A DNA stretch of 64,000 nt from Sulfuritalea sp. (GCA_016712985.1 JADJQA010000009.1:104705-168704); one strand, 5' to 3'; shown: positions 1 through 10,445, numbered from the stretch's first letter. Notes: generated from the sequence alone by a model not told the origin. Made by a program: numbers and translations.

Positions 1-1
1 C

Positions 2-2650
2 GAGCTGAAAATGCCGGCGCCGGCCCTGCTTGAGCAACTGGCGAAGGCCGGCGTCAGCAAACAGGCATTCAACGACACCTTGTCCGAGCAGGACAAGACG
101 CGGCTGCTTGACTACCTGCGCAAGTCGCACGGTGACGCCGTGCCGAAGGCCAAGATCACTCTCACCCGCAAGCAAACCAGCGAGATCAGGGCCTCTGATT
201 CGACCGGTAAGGCGCGCACGATCCAGGTCGAGGTTCGCAAGAAGCGTGTGTTCGTCAAGCGCGATCCGAGCGAACTGGCGGCGGAAGCTGCCGCTGAAGT
301 CCCGGTCGACACTCCGGCGCCGGAGCCTGTCGTTGCTGTTGTTCCGCAACCCGTTGCCATTGCGGAAGCCTTGCCTGCGGCGGCGGTTGCGGCCCCGGCT
401 GCGGCAACTCCGGCAGGGCCGGCAACTCCGGCAGCTCCGGCGGTGGCGGATGCCGTGGCGCCGAAGGCGACGATTGACCCTGCACAGCAGGCACTGCGTG
501 AGGCTGAAACGAAGCGTTACACCAAGCTTTCCGCGATCCAGGCGGCCGAGTTCAAGCAGAAGCATGACAGCGAAGCCAGGGCTCGCGCTGAAGCCGAGGC
601 GCGGCTTGTCGAGCAGCAGACCCAATTGGCCGCGGCGGAGGCGAAGAAGGCCAAGGAGCAGGCCGCTGCCGCTGGCGTATCGGGCACCATTCACAAGCCG
701 GCTGCCAAGCCAGACGGCGCCAAGGCCAAATCGGCGAAGAAGGATGCATGGAAGGACGATGCTGCCAAGCGCCGCGCGATCAAGACGCGGGGCGACGCGG
801 GGACTTCCGGCTGGCGCGGTTCCAAGGGGAGCGGTCGTCATGGTCGTCACGCTCATGTGGAGGACGCGCCGGTGCAACAGCCGGTCGAGGCCATCGTTCG
901 CGAAGTGCATGTCCCGGAAACGATTTCGGTTGCCGACCTGGCGCACAAGATGACCGTCAAGTCCACTGAAGTCATCAAGACGCTGATGAAGATGGGATCG
1001 ATGGTCACCATCAATCAGGTGCTCGATCAGGAAACCGCCATGATCGTGGTCGAGGAAATGGGCCACCTGGCGTTTGCCACCAAGCTTGACGATCCCGATG
1101 CGTTCCTCGCCGACCAGGGCGAGCACAAGGATGTGGTGCAACTGCCGCGGGCTCCGGTGGTCACCGTGATGGGTCACGTCGACCACGGCAAGACCTCGCT
1201 GCTCGACTACATCCGCAAGAGCCGTGTCGCGCATGGCGAGGCGGGCGGCATCACCCAGCACATCGGCGCCTATCACGTCGAAACGCCGCGCGGCATGATC
1301 ACCTTCCTCGATACACCGGGCCACGAGGCCTTTACCGCAATGCGCGCGCGGCGCCAAGGCCACCGACCTGGTCATTCTGGTGGTGGCTGCCGACGACGGC
1401 GTCATGCCGCAGACCAAAGAGCCATCGCCCACGCAAGAGCCGCCAACGTGCCCCTGGTCGTCGCGGTGACCAAGGTCGACAAACCTGACGCAAATCTCGA
1501 ACGGGTGAAGCAGGAACTGGTCGCCGAAGGAGTGGTGCCGGAGGAATACGGCGGCGACGCTCCGTTCGTCGGTGTCTCGGCCAAGACCGGAGAAGGGATC
1601 GATGCGTTGCTGGAGCAGGTGTTGTTGCAGGCCGAGGTGCTTGAACTCATGGCACCCGAGGATGCGCCGGCCAAGGGCCTGGTGATCGAGGCGCGCCTCG
1701 ACAAGGGCAAGGGCCCGGTGGCGACGATTCTGGTGCTGTCAGGAACCCTGCGTCGTGGCGACGGGCTGCTGGCGGGCGCAGTATTCGGCCGCGTGCGCGC
1801 CATGCTTGACGAAAACGGCAAGGCTGTCGATTCGGCCGGCCCCTCGATTCCGGTCGAGATTCAGGGCCTCACCGACGTGCCGGCGGCCGGCGACGAGGCC
1901 ATGGTCCTGCTCGACGAGCGCAAGGCGCGCGAAATCGCGCTGTTCCGCCAGGGCAAATTCCGCGACGTCAAACTGGCCAAGCAACAGGCGGCAAAGCTGG
2001 AGGACATGTTCGAGCAGTTGGCGGAAGGGGAGATCAGGACCTTGCCGCTGATCATCAAGGCCGACGTACAGGGCTCGCAGGAAGCCCTGGTGCAGTCGTT
2101 GAACAAGCTGTCGACCGGCGAAGTCAAGGTCACGGTGATTCACGCCGGAGTTGGTGGCATCAGCGAATCGGACATCAATCTGGCGGCTGCGTCGAAGGCC
2201 GTGGTGATTGGCTTCAACACCCGCGCGGACGTCGGAGCACGCAAGGCTGCCGAGAGTCTCGGCGTCGATATCCGCTACTACAACATCATCTATGCGGCGG
2301 TGGATGAGGTGAAGGCAGCCTTGTCCGGCATGCTGGCGCCGGAGAAGAAGGAAGTCATTCTCGGCCTCGTCGAGATTCGCCAGGTGTTCCGGATTTCCCG
2401 CATCGGCGCCGTCGCCGGCTGCATGGTCCTGTCCGGCCTCGCCAAGCGCAATGCCTCGGTGCGACTGCTGCGCAACAGCACGGTGATCCACACGGGCGAA
2501 CTGGATTCGCTGAAGCGTTTCAAGGATGACGTGCGCGAGGTCAAGGAAGGTTTTGAATGCGGCTTGAGCCTCAAGAACTTCAACGACATCAACGAAGGCG
2601 ATCAGCTTGAAGTCTTTGAGGTGCAGGAAATCGCCCGTACTTTGCTCTGA
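2..2650 (+). CDS. infB: Translation initiation factor IF-2, 5' end cut by window
   Basis: GTPase that places initiator tRNA on the 30S subunit. The frame is already open at base 2 and reads E-L-K before the first ATG at base 11, as inside known IF-2 N-terminal domains, so the true start lies upstream of the window. In order: IF2-N domain, a long Ala/Pro/Lys-rich linker, a second IF2-N domain, then the G domain with G1 GHVDHGKT (1172-1195), G3 DTPGHEAF and G4 TKVD, then the C-terminal beta-barrel domains. Between about 1349 and 1422 some 25 residues are read in the wrong frame: two bases seem missing near 1349 and one near 1422, which restores the frame. The expected family sequence appears in another frame there. 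The gene is followed by rbfA after 14 bases. Confidence 0.97.
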
Positions 2651-2664
2651 CAGGTCGCGAATCA

Positions 2665-3066
2665 ATGGCGATACAGCGCGACTCGGGCCATGGCTATGCG
2701 CGTTCCGAGCGCGTCGCCGCGCAGATCCGCCGCGAACTTGCGGATCTGCTGCGCTTTCATCTCAAGGACTTGCGCATAGCGCCCAAGCTGACCCTGGTGA
2801 CGCTGACCGCTGTCGAAGTCACCCCCGACTATGCGCATGCCAAGGTGTTCTATTCATCGCTGGCGGACCCGGCGGCCAACGCGATGATCGCCGATGGACT
2901 GAAGCATTCCGCCAGCTTCCTGCGCCGCGAACTGGGTCGCCGGGTGCGCATTCATCATGTACCCGAACTGCATTTCGTGTTTGACCCCTCGGTTCAGGAG
3001 GGCGCGCGCCTCTCCAAGCTGATCGACGAGGCGGTCGAGTCGGACAAGAAGCTTTCCGACGCGTGA
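2665..3066 (+). CDS. rbfA: 30S ribosome-binding factor A
   Basis: Small KH-type protein that assists late 30S maturation by binding near the 5' end helix of 16S rRNA. It has 133 residues, the usual length, with the N-terminal signature RSERVAAQIRRELADLL and the central segment VTLTAVEVTPDYAHAKVF. The ATG at 2665 is 14 bases after the infB stop and fits family N-termini. Its stop overlaps the GTG start of truB, so the three genes probably form one transcript. Confidence 0.97.
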   Translation: MAIQRDSGHGYARSERVAAQIRRELADLLRFHLKDLRIAPKLTLVTLTAVEVTPDYAHAKVFYSSLADPAANAMIADGLKHSASFLRRELGRRVRIHHVPELHFVFDPSVQEGARLSKLIDEAVESDKKLSDA

Positions 3067-4007
3067 ACCCGCCGTGCCACGAAGGCGCCAGGCCCGCCCG
3101 TCGTCGGCTCGATGGCGTGTTGTTGCTGGACAAAGCTCTCGGACAGTCGTCCAATCAGGCGCTGCAAGCCGCACGCCGCCTCTACGCCGCTGCAAAGGCC
3201 GGGCACACCGGAACCCTTGATCCTCTGGCGACAGGCTTGCTGCCCTTGTGTTTTGGCGAGGCGACCAAGTTCTCGGGCGAGCTGCTCAATGCCGACAAGC
3301 GCTATGTGGCGACGGTTCAGCTCGGGGTCACCACCGACACGGCCGATGCCGAAGGTGCAGTGCTACAGCGTCGTCCGGTAGAGCTTGGCCGCCCGGTGGT
3401 GGAAGCCGCGCTGGTGGCCTTTGTCGGCCAGATCGAACAAGTGCCGCCGATGTATTCGGCCTTGAAGCGTGACGGCAAGCCGCTTTACGAATACGCCCGT
3501 GCCGGCATCGAAGTGGAGCGGGCCGCGCGCCGCGTCAGCATCCACGCGCTGCGCCTGGTCGGCGCGGACGATGGCTTGGACGGCGGACGCTTTGTTGTTG
3601 AAGTTCACTGCAGCAAGGGAACCTACGTGCGCACCCTGGCCGCCGACATTGGCGAGCGCCTGGGCTGCGGAGCGCATCTGGCGGCATTGCGCCGCACCGG
3701 AATCGGCGCGCTCGATGTCGCCCAGGCGCATTCGCTGACAACGCTGGAAGGCCTTGCAGACGAGGCCCGCGATGCCTTGTTGTCGCCTGCCGATTCCCTG
3801 CTGTTCAGCCTGGCCGAAGCTCGGCTGGACCTTGCCGATGCCACCCGGCTACGCCACGGACAGGCGGTTCGCTGGTCCGGCGAGGAAGGCAGCCGGTTGC
3901 GCGTTTATGACGCGGAAAACTGCTTCATCGGTGTTTGCCGGCAACTTGCGGACGGTTGGCTGCAACCATTGCGGCTTGTCGCCGGTGCCCCGATGGAAAA
4001 TCGGTGA
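3063..4007 (+). CDS. truB: tRNA pseudouridine-55 synthase
   Basis: Makes pseudouridine at U55 of the T-loop in elongator tRNAs. It has 314 residues. The catalytic Asp sits in GHTGTLDPLATGLL, and the family motif YSALKRDGKPLYEYAR follows. The GTG at 3063 overlaps the rbfA stop by four bases, consistent with translational coupling; a later start just before the RRLDGVLLLDK segment is also possible. The C-terminal part (RLRHGQAVRW...) looks like the usual TruB C-terminal domain. Confidence 0.96.
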   Translation: MNPPCHEGARPARRRLDGVLLLDKALGQSSNQALQAARRLYAAAKAGHTGTLDPLATGLLPLCFGEATKFSGELLNADKRYVATVQLGVTTDTADAEGAVLQRRPVELGRPVVEAALVAFVGQIEQVPPMYSALKRDGKPLYEYARAGIEVERAARRVSIHALRLVGADDGLDGGRFVVEVHCSKGTYVRTLAADIGERLGCGAHLAALRRTGIGALDVAQAHSLTTLEGLADEARDALLSPADSLLFSLAEARLDLADATRLRHGQAVRWSGEEGSRLRVYDAENCFIGVCRQLADGWLQPLRLVAGAPMENR

Positions 4008-4021
4008 TTTAGTTGGACTGC

Positions 4022-4051
4022 TTGATCAGACGCGATGCAAAACGCTATAAT
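4022..4051 (+). promoter_or_regulatory. Sigma-70-like promoter for rpsO
   Basis: TTGATC at 4022-4027 and a perfect TATAAT at 4046-4051 are 18 bases apart, in the short gap between truB and rpsO. This would give rpsO (and perhaps pnp) its own promoter inside the larger cluster. Confidence 0.7.
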
Positions 4052-4100
4052 CCACGGTTCTCCAAGAGCCCAACATCACAGAATCAGCAAGGAAACCACC

Positions 4101-4370
4101 ATGGCAATTTCCACTACCGACAAAGCCAAGATCGTCACCGACTACCAGCGTGCACGGGGTGACACCGGCTCTCCCGAAGTCCAGGTGGCGCTCCTGACGG
4201 CGCACATCAATGACTTGACGGATCATTTCAAGCTCCATACCAAGGATCACCATTCACGTCGCGGTTTGCTCAGGATGGTGAGCCAGCGCCGCAAGATGCT
4301 GGATTACCTCAAGCGCAAGAATGTCGACGGCTATCGTTCGCTGATCGAACGCCTTGGCCTGCGCAAGTAG
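4101..4370 (+). CDS. rpsO: 30S ribosomal protein S15
   Basis: Primary 16S rRNA-binding protein of the 30S platform. It has 89 residues, exactly the family length, with the motif DTGSPEVQVALLTAHINDL and the end RSLIERLGLRK. The ATG at 4101 is chosen because it gives the standard N-terminus and has an AAGGA ribosome-binding site at 4089-4093; an earlier in-frame start would add a non-homologous extension. It lies between its own promoter and pnp, the conserved bacterial order. Confidence 0.98.
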   Translation: MAISTTDKAKIVTDYQRARGDTGSPEVQVALLTAHINDLTDHFKLHTKDHHSRRGLLRMVSQRRKMLDYLKRKNVDGYRSLIERLGLRK

Positions 4371-4525
4371 TTGCAGCCTGGGCATGCGGCCTGCCATCGC
4401 TGGCAATGGCCGGTCCTGAACCACCGCCGTGTGTCGCTGTCCCTGTATCCCCATAAAGAGTCGGACCGAATTATCCCAAAACGCGATGCGCCTTGCTCCA
4501 GAGAACGCGCAGGCTTGCTGAACAG

Positions 4526-4565
4526 GCCGGTGCAGCCTTGCGGTTGCGCCGGCTTTCATTTTTTT
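4526..4565 (+). terminator. Rho-independent terminator/attenuator between rpsO and pnp
   Basis: A GC-rich stem (arms 4526-4537 and 4542-4553, with two G-U pairs, loop TTGC) is followed by TTTCATTTTTTT. The U-run ends four bases before the pnp ribosome-binding site, so it should terminate most rpsO transcripts and could limit read-through into pnp. Confidence 0.8.
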
Positions 4566-4581
4566 GCCGAAAGGAATTGTC

Positions 4582-6673
4582 GTGCTGAATCCGATCAAGA
4601 AGAGCTTTGCCTACGGTGACCACACGGTCACCCTCGAAACTGCCGAGATCGCCCGTCAGTCCGGCGGCGCCGTCATGGTGACCATGGATGACTGTGTTGT
4701 GCTGGCGACGGTGGTCGGCGCGCGGAACGCCAAACCGGGACAGGATTTCTTTCCGTTGACCGTCGATTATCAGGAGCGTGCCTACGCGGCGGGCCGCATC
4801 CCCGGGGGCTTCTTCAAGCGCGAGGGACGTCCGTCGGAGAAGGAAATCCTGACCAGCCGCCTTATCGATCGTCCGTTGCGCCCGCTGTTTCCCGATGCTT
4901 TCTACAATGAGGTGCAGGTGGTGTGCACCGTCATGTCGTGCAACCCCGAAATCGACCCGGATATTCCTTCGATCCTCGGCTCGTCGGCCGCCATGGCGAT
5001 TTCCGGAATTCCGTTCAACGGCCCGATCGGCGCTGCCCGCGTCGGCTACATCAATGGCAAGTACGTGCTGTGTCCGACCAAGACGCAATTGGAAACCACG
5101 CAACTGGACCTGGTGGTTGCTGGTACGGAGAGTGCCGTACTGATGGTCGAATCGGAGGCCAAACAGCTTTCCGAAGAGGTCATGCTCGGCGCCGTGGTGT
5201 TTGGCCACGAGCAGATGCAGATCGCGATCAAGGCCATCAACGAACTGGTCGAACTCTCCGGCAAGCCGGAGTGGGACTGGCAGCCGCCTGCCAAGAACGA
5301 GCCGCTGATCGCTCGCGTCGCCGAACTGGCGGAAGCCGAACTACGCGATGCCTACCGCATCACCAGCAAACAGGCCCGCACCGTCAAAACCCGTGAAATC
5401 ACCAGGAAGACCATTGCCGCCCTGACCGAGGGCGTGGAGAATCCGCCCGACTCGAACCTGGTCGGGATGACCGTGTTCGAGCTGGAGGCGAAGATCGTCC
5501 GCAGCCAGATTCTCAACGGCGAACCGCGCATCGACGGTCGCGATACGCGTACCGTGCGCCCGATCGTCATCCGCAACGGGGTGCTGCCGCGTACCCATGG
5601 CTCGACACTGTTCACGCGCGGCGAGACGCAGGCGATTGTCGTTGCCACGCTCGGCACCGGCCGCGATGAGCAGATCATCGACGCGCTGCAAGGCGAGTAT
5701 CGTGACCGCTTCATGCTCCACTACAACATGCCTCCCTATGCCACGGGGGAGACCGGTCGCGTCGGCACGCCTAAACGTCGCGAGATCGGCCATGGCCGCC
5801 TGGCCAAGCGGGCGCTACGCGCCGTGCTGCCGTCGCCCGAGGAATTCGGCTACTCGATGCGCGTCGTGTCGGAAATCACCGAGTCCAACGGTTCTTCCTC
5901 GATGGCGTCGGTGTGCGGCGGTTCGCTCGCCCTGATGGATGCCGGCGTGCCGCTCAAGGCACACGTTGCCGGTATCGCCATGGGCTTGATCAAGGATGGT
6001 CCCCGCTTTGCCGTGCTGACCGACATTCTGGGTGACGAGGATCATCTCGGCGACATGGACTTCAAGGTTGCGGGCACCGAAGACGGTATCACCGCCTTGC
6101 AAATGGATATCAAGATTCAGGGCATCACCAAGGAAATCATGCAGGTTGCGCTGGCCCAGGCCAAGGATGCGCGTTTGCACATCCTGGAGAAGATGAAAGC
6201 TTCCATAACGGGTCATCGTGAGGAGGTTTCCACGTTTGCGCCACGCATGATTCATCTCAAGATCAACCCGGAAAAGATTCGTGACGTCATCGGCAAGGGC
6301 GGCGCGGTAATCCCGTGCAGATATTGAAGACGATGGCTCGATTACCATTTCTTCGGTGAATTCCGATGCGGCGCAGGTGGCGAGGAAGCGCATCGAGGAC
6401 ATTACCGCCGAGGTTGAAGTCGGCCGTATCTACGAAGGCACCGTGCTGCGCCTGCTGGATTTTGGTGCCATCGTCAGCCTGCTGCCTGGGAAGGATGGCC
6501 TGCTGCACATTTCGCAGATTGCCAGCGAGCGGGTGAATGCCGTCGCCGACTACCTCAAGGAGGGCCAGTTGGTCAAGGTCAAGGTCATAGAGACCGACGA
6601 CAAGGGTCGCGTACGTCTGTCGATGAAGGCTGTTGCGGAGAAAGCGGCGGCAGACGCTCCCGTGGCCGGATAG
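4582..6673 (+). CDS. pnp: Polynucleotide phosphorylase, interrupted in the KH domain
   Basis: 3'-5' phosphorolytic exoribonuclease of the degradosome. I start it at GTG 4582, with GAAAGGA at 4569-4575; an upstream TTG at 4564 lies in the binding site itself. Both RNase PH domains are present (for example DYQERAYAAGRIPGGFFKRE and the second core ending in DILGDEDHLGDMDFKV). The KH domain starts with IRDVIGKGGAVI, but the frame stops at 6327. The expected residues after GGAVI are missing, and the rest (EDDGSITISSVNSDAAQ, then the S1 domain to 6673) continues in another frame. About 25-30 bases appear deleted around 6312. The S1 RNA-binding domain is otherwise complete. If real, the product would lose S1 and half of KH. 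Confidence 0.93.
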
Positions 6674-6692
6674 GTCCCCATTTGCCGGACGC

Positions 6693-6720
6693 AAAAAAGG
6701 ACGCCGCGGCGTCCTTTTTT
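6693..6720. terminator. Bidirectional terminator between pnp and dksA
   Basis: A perfect palindrome with an A6 run on one side and a T6 run on the other flanks the stem GGACGCC/GGCGTCC. It lies between the convergent genes pnp and dksA and can act on both strands. Confidence 0.9.
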
Positions 6721-6750
6721 CTGTTCGCTGTTCCAGCGCTTGCAGGGAAT

Positions 6751-7179
6751 CTACTTGCCGACCTGTTTTTCGCGGTGTTCTTCGAGCGTCTTGCAGTCTA
6801 TGCAAAGCGTGGCGGTCGGGCGCGCCTCCAGGCGCTTCAGCCCGATCTCGACACCGCAGGAATCGCAGTAGCCGTATTCGCCGCTTTCAATGCGCATGAT
6901 CGATTCGTCGATCTTCTTGATCAGCCTGCGCTCGCGATCGCGGTTGCGTAGTTCGAGCGCAATGTCGGATTCCTGGCTGGCGCGATCGTTCGGATCGGCG
7001 AACACCGTGGCCTCGTCCTGCATGGTATGCACCGTGCGCTCGATGTCCTCGCTCAATTCGTCCTTGAGCGAAGCGAGGATGTCGCGAAAATGCGTTAGCT
7101 GTTTCGTGCTCATGTACTCCTCACCCCGCTTCGGGGTGTAGGGGGGGAATTGTTTCTTGTGTAGCAGGTCTTCAGCCAT
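6751..7179 (-). CDS. dksA: RNA polymerase-binding transcription factor DksA
   Basis: Secondary-channel factor that works with ppGpp to reset transcription of rRNA and stress genes. It has 142 residues. The coiled-coil tip has the acidic segment around DPNDRASQESDIALELRNRD, and the C4 zinc finger is CDSC...CIDC near the C-terminus. A shorter product starting at the internal Met before STKQLTHF is possible, because the extension MAEDLLHKKQF matches only part of the family. It converges with pnp and shares a terminator with it. Confidence 0.96.
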   Translation of the reverse strand: MAEDLLHKKQFPPYTPKRGEEYMSTKQLTHFRDILASLKDELSEDIERTVHTMQDEATVFADPNDRASQESDIALELRNRDRERRLIKKIDESIMRIESGEYGYCDSCGVEIGLKRLEARPTATLCIDCKTLEEHREKQVGK

Positions 7180-7267
7180 TGCAGAGCATCCGTATTTTTG
7201 GCGAACCGGTTTTATAAACGAAACGAGGGACTACTGCAAGTCGAGGTCTTGGGCCCGAATTCTACGA

Positions 7268-7297
7268 TTGACCATGGCGGACCGGGTTGAGTAGAAT
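7268..7297 (+). promoter_or_regulatory. Promoter of tRNA-Pro
   Basis: TTGACC at 7268-7273 and TAGAAT at 7292-7297 are 18 bases apart. The tRNA begins 10 bases after the -10 box, the usual distance. Confidence 0.7.
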
Positions 7298-7306
7298 CGC
7301 GCGGTT

Positions 7307-7382
7307 CGGGGTGTGGCGCAGCCCGGTAGCGCGCTTGCTTTGGGAGCAAGATGTCGAGAGTTCGAATCCTCCACCCCGACCA
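7307..7382 (+). tRNA. tRNA-Pro (anticodon UGG)
   Basis: 76 bases including an encoded CCA. The acceptor arms CGGGGTG/CACCCCG pair perfectly. The anticodon stem CTTGC/GCAAG encloses the loop TTTGGGA, giving anticodon TGG, and the T-loop TTCGAATC is canonical. There is no integrase gene or duplicated 3' end nearby. Confidence 0.97.
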
Positions 7383-7494
7383 TTCGCTGCCACGGGTTTC
7401 CGTCGAAAGGCCGAAACCCTTTGTTCGATCCATGATGCTGAAACGTCCCGACGGCGAGGGGCGTAACGGCGCGGTGACTGGCCGCGGCCTGGCC

Positions 7495-7863
7495 CTATTC
7501 CCGGTTTCCCAGCATTGCCTTGAGATTGGCGAAGGGCGAGTGGGTGGCCAGGAGGTCGCCGCCCGCAGGGCCAGAGCCACCGCCGGCTGCCGCTTCGAGC
7601 TGTCTTTGATGTTCGTTGTCGTGGCAGTAGAGACAGAGCAATTCCCAGTTGCTGCCATCGGGCGGGTTATTCCCGTGGTTGTGGTCGCGGTGGTGCACGG
7701 TCAATTCACGCAGGTTGGTACGCGTGAATTCGCGGGCGCAACGGCCGCAAATCCAGGGATAGATTTTCAGCGCCTGCTCGCGATAGCCTTGATCGCGGCT
7801 CTCGGCGCCGCGCCGTGCATCGGCGACGATGCGGTCAAGTTTGTCAGTAGCGGGGGCTTTCAT
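7495..7863 (-). CDS. yajD: YajD-like HNH nuclease family protein
   Basis: 122 residues, close to E. coli YajD, whose substrate is unknown. Visible hallmarks are ALKIYPWICGRCAREF, LRELTVHHRDHNHGNNP and GSNWELLCLYCHDNEHQRQ. The two CxxC pairs would bind zinc, and the HH/H residues form the HNH motif. The conserved tail FANLKAMLGN is present. It starts 5 bases after the small zinc-ribbon gene upstream, so the two are probably co-transcribed. Confidence 0.93.
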   Translation of the reverse strand: MKAPATDKLDRIVADARRGAESRDQGYREQALKIYPWICGRCAREFTRTNLRELTVHHRDHNHGNNPPDGSNWELLCLYCHDNEHQRQLEAAAGGGSGPAGGDLLATHSPFANLKAMLGNRE

Positions 7864-7868
7864 GAGAT

Positions 7869-8099
7869 CTATTTTTCCTGAAGGAGATTGTTCATTCGCT
7901 GGGCGCGACTCTTGGATTCGGCCTTGTTGATCTCGGATACCTGCCGGCCATAGGCTTCGCGGGCCTCTGGTCCTTGCTGGGTGGCCTCGATGCTGCGGAT
8001 GCAGCGCCAGCGCTTGCCGGTCTTGGTAACGATCAGACGCATTTCGTTGCGCGGATGATGTGTCCGACAGTGGTAGCAGTATGTGGGCTCTGTTGCCAT
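7869..8099 (-). CDS. Small zinc-ribbon-like protein of unknown function
   Basis: 76 residues. The N-terminus has CYHCRTHHPRNEMR and a later Cys in KRWRCIRSIEA, which could hold a metal; the C-terminus is a charged helix. I do not recognise a named family. It sits directly upstream of the yajD-like gene on the same strand, suggesting a two-gene operon. No function is assigned. Confidence 0.75.
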   Translation of the reverse strand: MATEPTYCYHCRTHHPRNEMRLIVTKTGKRWRCIRSIEATQQGPEAREAYGRQVSEINKAESKSRAQRMNNLLQEK

Positions 8100-8257
8100 G
8101 GGAGTGGGCCGGTATCGGGCTGCGACACTCGTGATTATGCTACGTTGAACGCGAATTTTTCGTCCTTCGCCAAGGGCTCACCGATATTGACGGCGTTCCG
8201 CTCGATCGACGTGCGTTCCTCCCCGTTTCCCTTGTAAACTTCCCGGGTGCAGCGTAT

Positions 8258-8334
8258 CCGCCCGTAGCTCATCTGGATAGAGCACCGGCCTTCTAAGCCG
8301 GGGGTAACAGGTTCGAGTCCTGTCGGGCGGGCCA
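8258..8334 (+). tRNA. tRNA-Arg (anticodon UCU)
   Basis: 77 bases with an encoded CCA. The acceptor arms CCGCCCG/CGGGCGG pair perfectly. The anticodon stem CCGGC/GCCGG surrounds CTTCTAA, giving anticodon TCT. The T-arm CAGGTTCGAGTCCTG is canonical. Confidence 0.97.
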
Positions 8335-8464
8335 GCAAGCAGCACGCTTCAGGAAACTGCGGACCAGGAAGCAATCCGAACCCATGCACATACCGGCGCC
8401 AAAGCCCGACCATCAACGAACCTCCGGTGCATTTGGGAGGACCGGGGCGGCATACGGGGGACCG

Positions 8465-8926
8465 ATGAAAGCAACGCGCTTCACCGGCATCGAAGATGCC
8501 AGGGCCCGTACGGGGCAGGAGATCGGCGTCAGTGACTGGATCCCGATCGAGCAGGAGCGCGTGGATGCCTTCGGGCAGATCACGGGCGATCAACAGTGGA
8601 TTCACGTCGATGTCGAGCGGGCGAAACGCGAATCACCCTTCGGCGGGCCGATTGTCCATGGCTACCTCACTTTGTCGCTACTGGCCAAGTTCGCGCTGGA
8701 ATGCATTGACGTCGAGGGCGTCCAAGCTTGCCGTCAACTATGGCTTTAACCGTGTGCGTACCTCCTCGCCGGTGAAAGTCGGCAGCCGGTACGTGGAAGG
8801 TTTGTCCTTGGCGCGGTGGATGACATTCCCGGCGGCGTCCAGGTGGTCTGGCAGACGGTAGTCGAGATCGAGGGCGGCGACAGGCCAGCGTGCGTGGCCG
8901 AGATGGTCACGCGCTGGTACGTATGA
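8465..8926 (+). pseudogene. MaoC-like (R)-specific enoyl-CoA hydratase, frameshifted
   Basis: Would hydrate trans-2-enoyl-CoA, possibly linking beta-oxidation to PHA synthesis. It starts at ATG 8465 (MKATRFTGIED). The hydratase motif with catalytic Asp and His is seen in FGQITGDQQWIHVD, followed by SPFGGPIVHGYLTLSL. After about 8725 the homologous sequence (KLAVNYGFNRVRTSSPVKVG) moves to another frame, and after about 8800 to a third, which ends in MVTRWYV at 8926. Total length of about 154 codons matches the family. Two single-base indels explain the breaks. Confidence 0.8.
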
Positions 8927-8998
8927 TCATCCCGCGCCTCTTCTCAGTCTCGGCCGTGCAGGTCGATCCGCGAATCCGTGCAAGCGGTCTGGGTTCGC

Positions 8999-10207
8999 TC
9001 AGAGTGTTTGCGTGGCGGCAAGCCAGCTCGCTTGCAGATCTTCGCCGGCCACCGCCACTACCTCCGGGTCCAGCGCTCCGTTGGCGACAAAATAGCGCAG
9101 GGTGCGGGATCTCTTCCGCGGGCTGGGGGCCCGCGGTAGGGCGCGCCTGCGCCAGCGCCTGAATACGTCCGCCACCGCGACGATGCGGCTTCAAGACTGG
9201 AACGTTCGGCCTTGTGGCGGAAGGGATAGCCATGGCCGTTCAGGGTTTCATGATGGAAGGCAGCCCATTCGGCAATGGTTTTCATGCCGGGGATATGGCG
9301 CAGGATCTGATAGGTCTCGAAGCTGTGTCGCTCCATTACCGAGAGAACTCCTCGAAAGGTAAGGGGAGCGGGCTTGTCGTCAATTTCGTCCGGCACGCAC
9401 AGCTTGCCCACGTCATGCATCAGGCCGGCGATTTCCAGTTGAACCAGGACATCGCCGTTCAATCCCATGCGCTCTCCCAGATGTCGGGAAAGCTGTGCCA
9501 CGCCCAGTGAATGACGCGGTGAAGTGGCTTTTGGCATCGACAATGCTCGACACCAGGCGGGCCACATGGCGGAACTGGGGGAATTCGATGGTGACTCGCC
9601 AGTTGGTCAGCGGCAATTCAGACAGGTAAAACTGCACGTGGCGCGGCACCAGCGCAATCCAGAAGGCCTCGTTGTCGGCGGCGGCGAGAAAGGCGCGGAC
9701 CACCTCGGGCGCGAGCAGGTGGGCGGCCATGGATTCGATTTCGTCGCAGATCGCTTCCCGGTGAAGCAGCGGGTTTGCCATGCCCTCCCGAGCGCACCGA
9801 GTCCCGCGGTCCGCCATCAATATCAGGTTGCTGTCGAGGGCGTCGGCCTCGCTCAGGTCCGAGGGCAGTTCCGCCCATGGCGTGTGGTGATGGAGGACGC
9901 TTGGCCAGCAGCGAAAGGTGGGCGAAGGGTTGCAGTAACTCGTGCCCGCGTTCGCGGTGGGCTTGCCTGTCGTTCCATTCCTTTCATGGACCAGTCGCCG
10001 GTGCACGGTGGTCGATGAAACGCCTATGTCATGGAGCAGGCCGGCGATAACCAGATTGTCCAGTCGCGCTTCCGGCAGGCCCAGCAGAAGCGCGGTTTGC
10101 GCGCGATCATCGCAACTCGCTTGCCGTGCTGGAAATCGTTCACCGACCAGGTCGAGAGCATCCGACAGGGCGAACACGGCACTCTTCGGGTCGATTTGCA
10201 AAGTCAT
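8999..10207 (-). pseudogene. HD-GYP-type metal-dependent phosphohydrolase, frameshifted
   Basis: Likely cyclic-di-GMP phosphodiesterase or related HD enzyme. It starts MTLQIDPKSAVFALSDALD. The first HD-like half has LLHDIGVSSTTVHRRL. The second has LMHDVGKLCVPDEI and HHETLNGHGYP, close to the HHExxDGxGYP signature but with Asn in place of Asp. The frame changes near 9910, near 9510 and twice between 9060 and 9200; the true C-terminus (VAVAGEDLQASWLAATQTL) ends at 8999. Divergent from the phosphatase gene. Confidence 0.78.
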
Positions 10208-10445
10208 CGATCATCTGCTCCGGACGGGTCAAGCGGCATAACATTGCCTTGTTCGAAAAGGCACCGAAGCGGTAAGGATCAGCGGCGGGTTGCGGGCGGC
10301 GGCTTTCGTCATCGGTGAAGTATCGAATATTCCGCACCTGCTGTCACGAAGGGTGGTCAAATTGACGGGTTCGCGATGGAATGCGCTGGAAACTCTGACC
10401 TGCTGTCAGAAGCAGGCGGGCGAAATCTTGGGAGAGATGAATTTT

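Noticed and set aside
1739..2665. 308-codon frame antisense to infB
   Set aside because: Shadow of IF-2 C-terminal domains.
7307..8334. tRNA genes as integration sites of a mobile element
   Set aside because: No integrase and no duplicated tRNA 3' end in the surrounding sequence.
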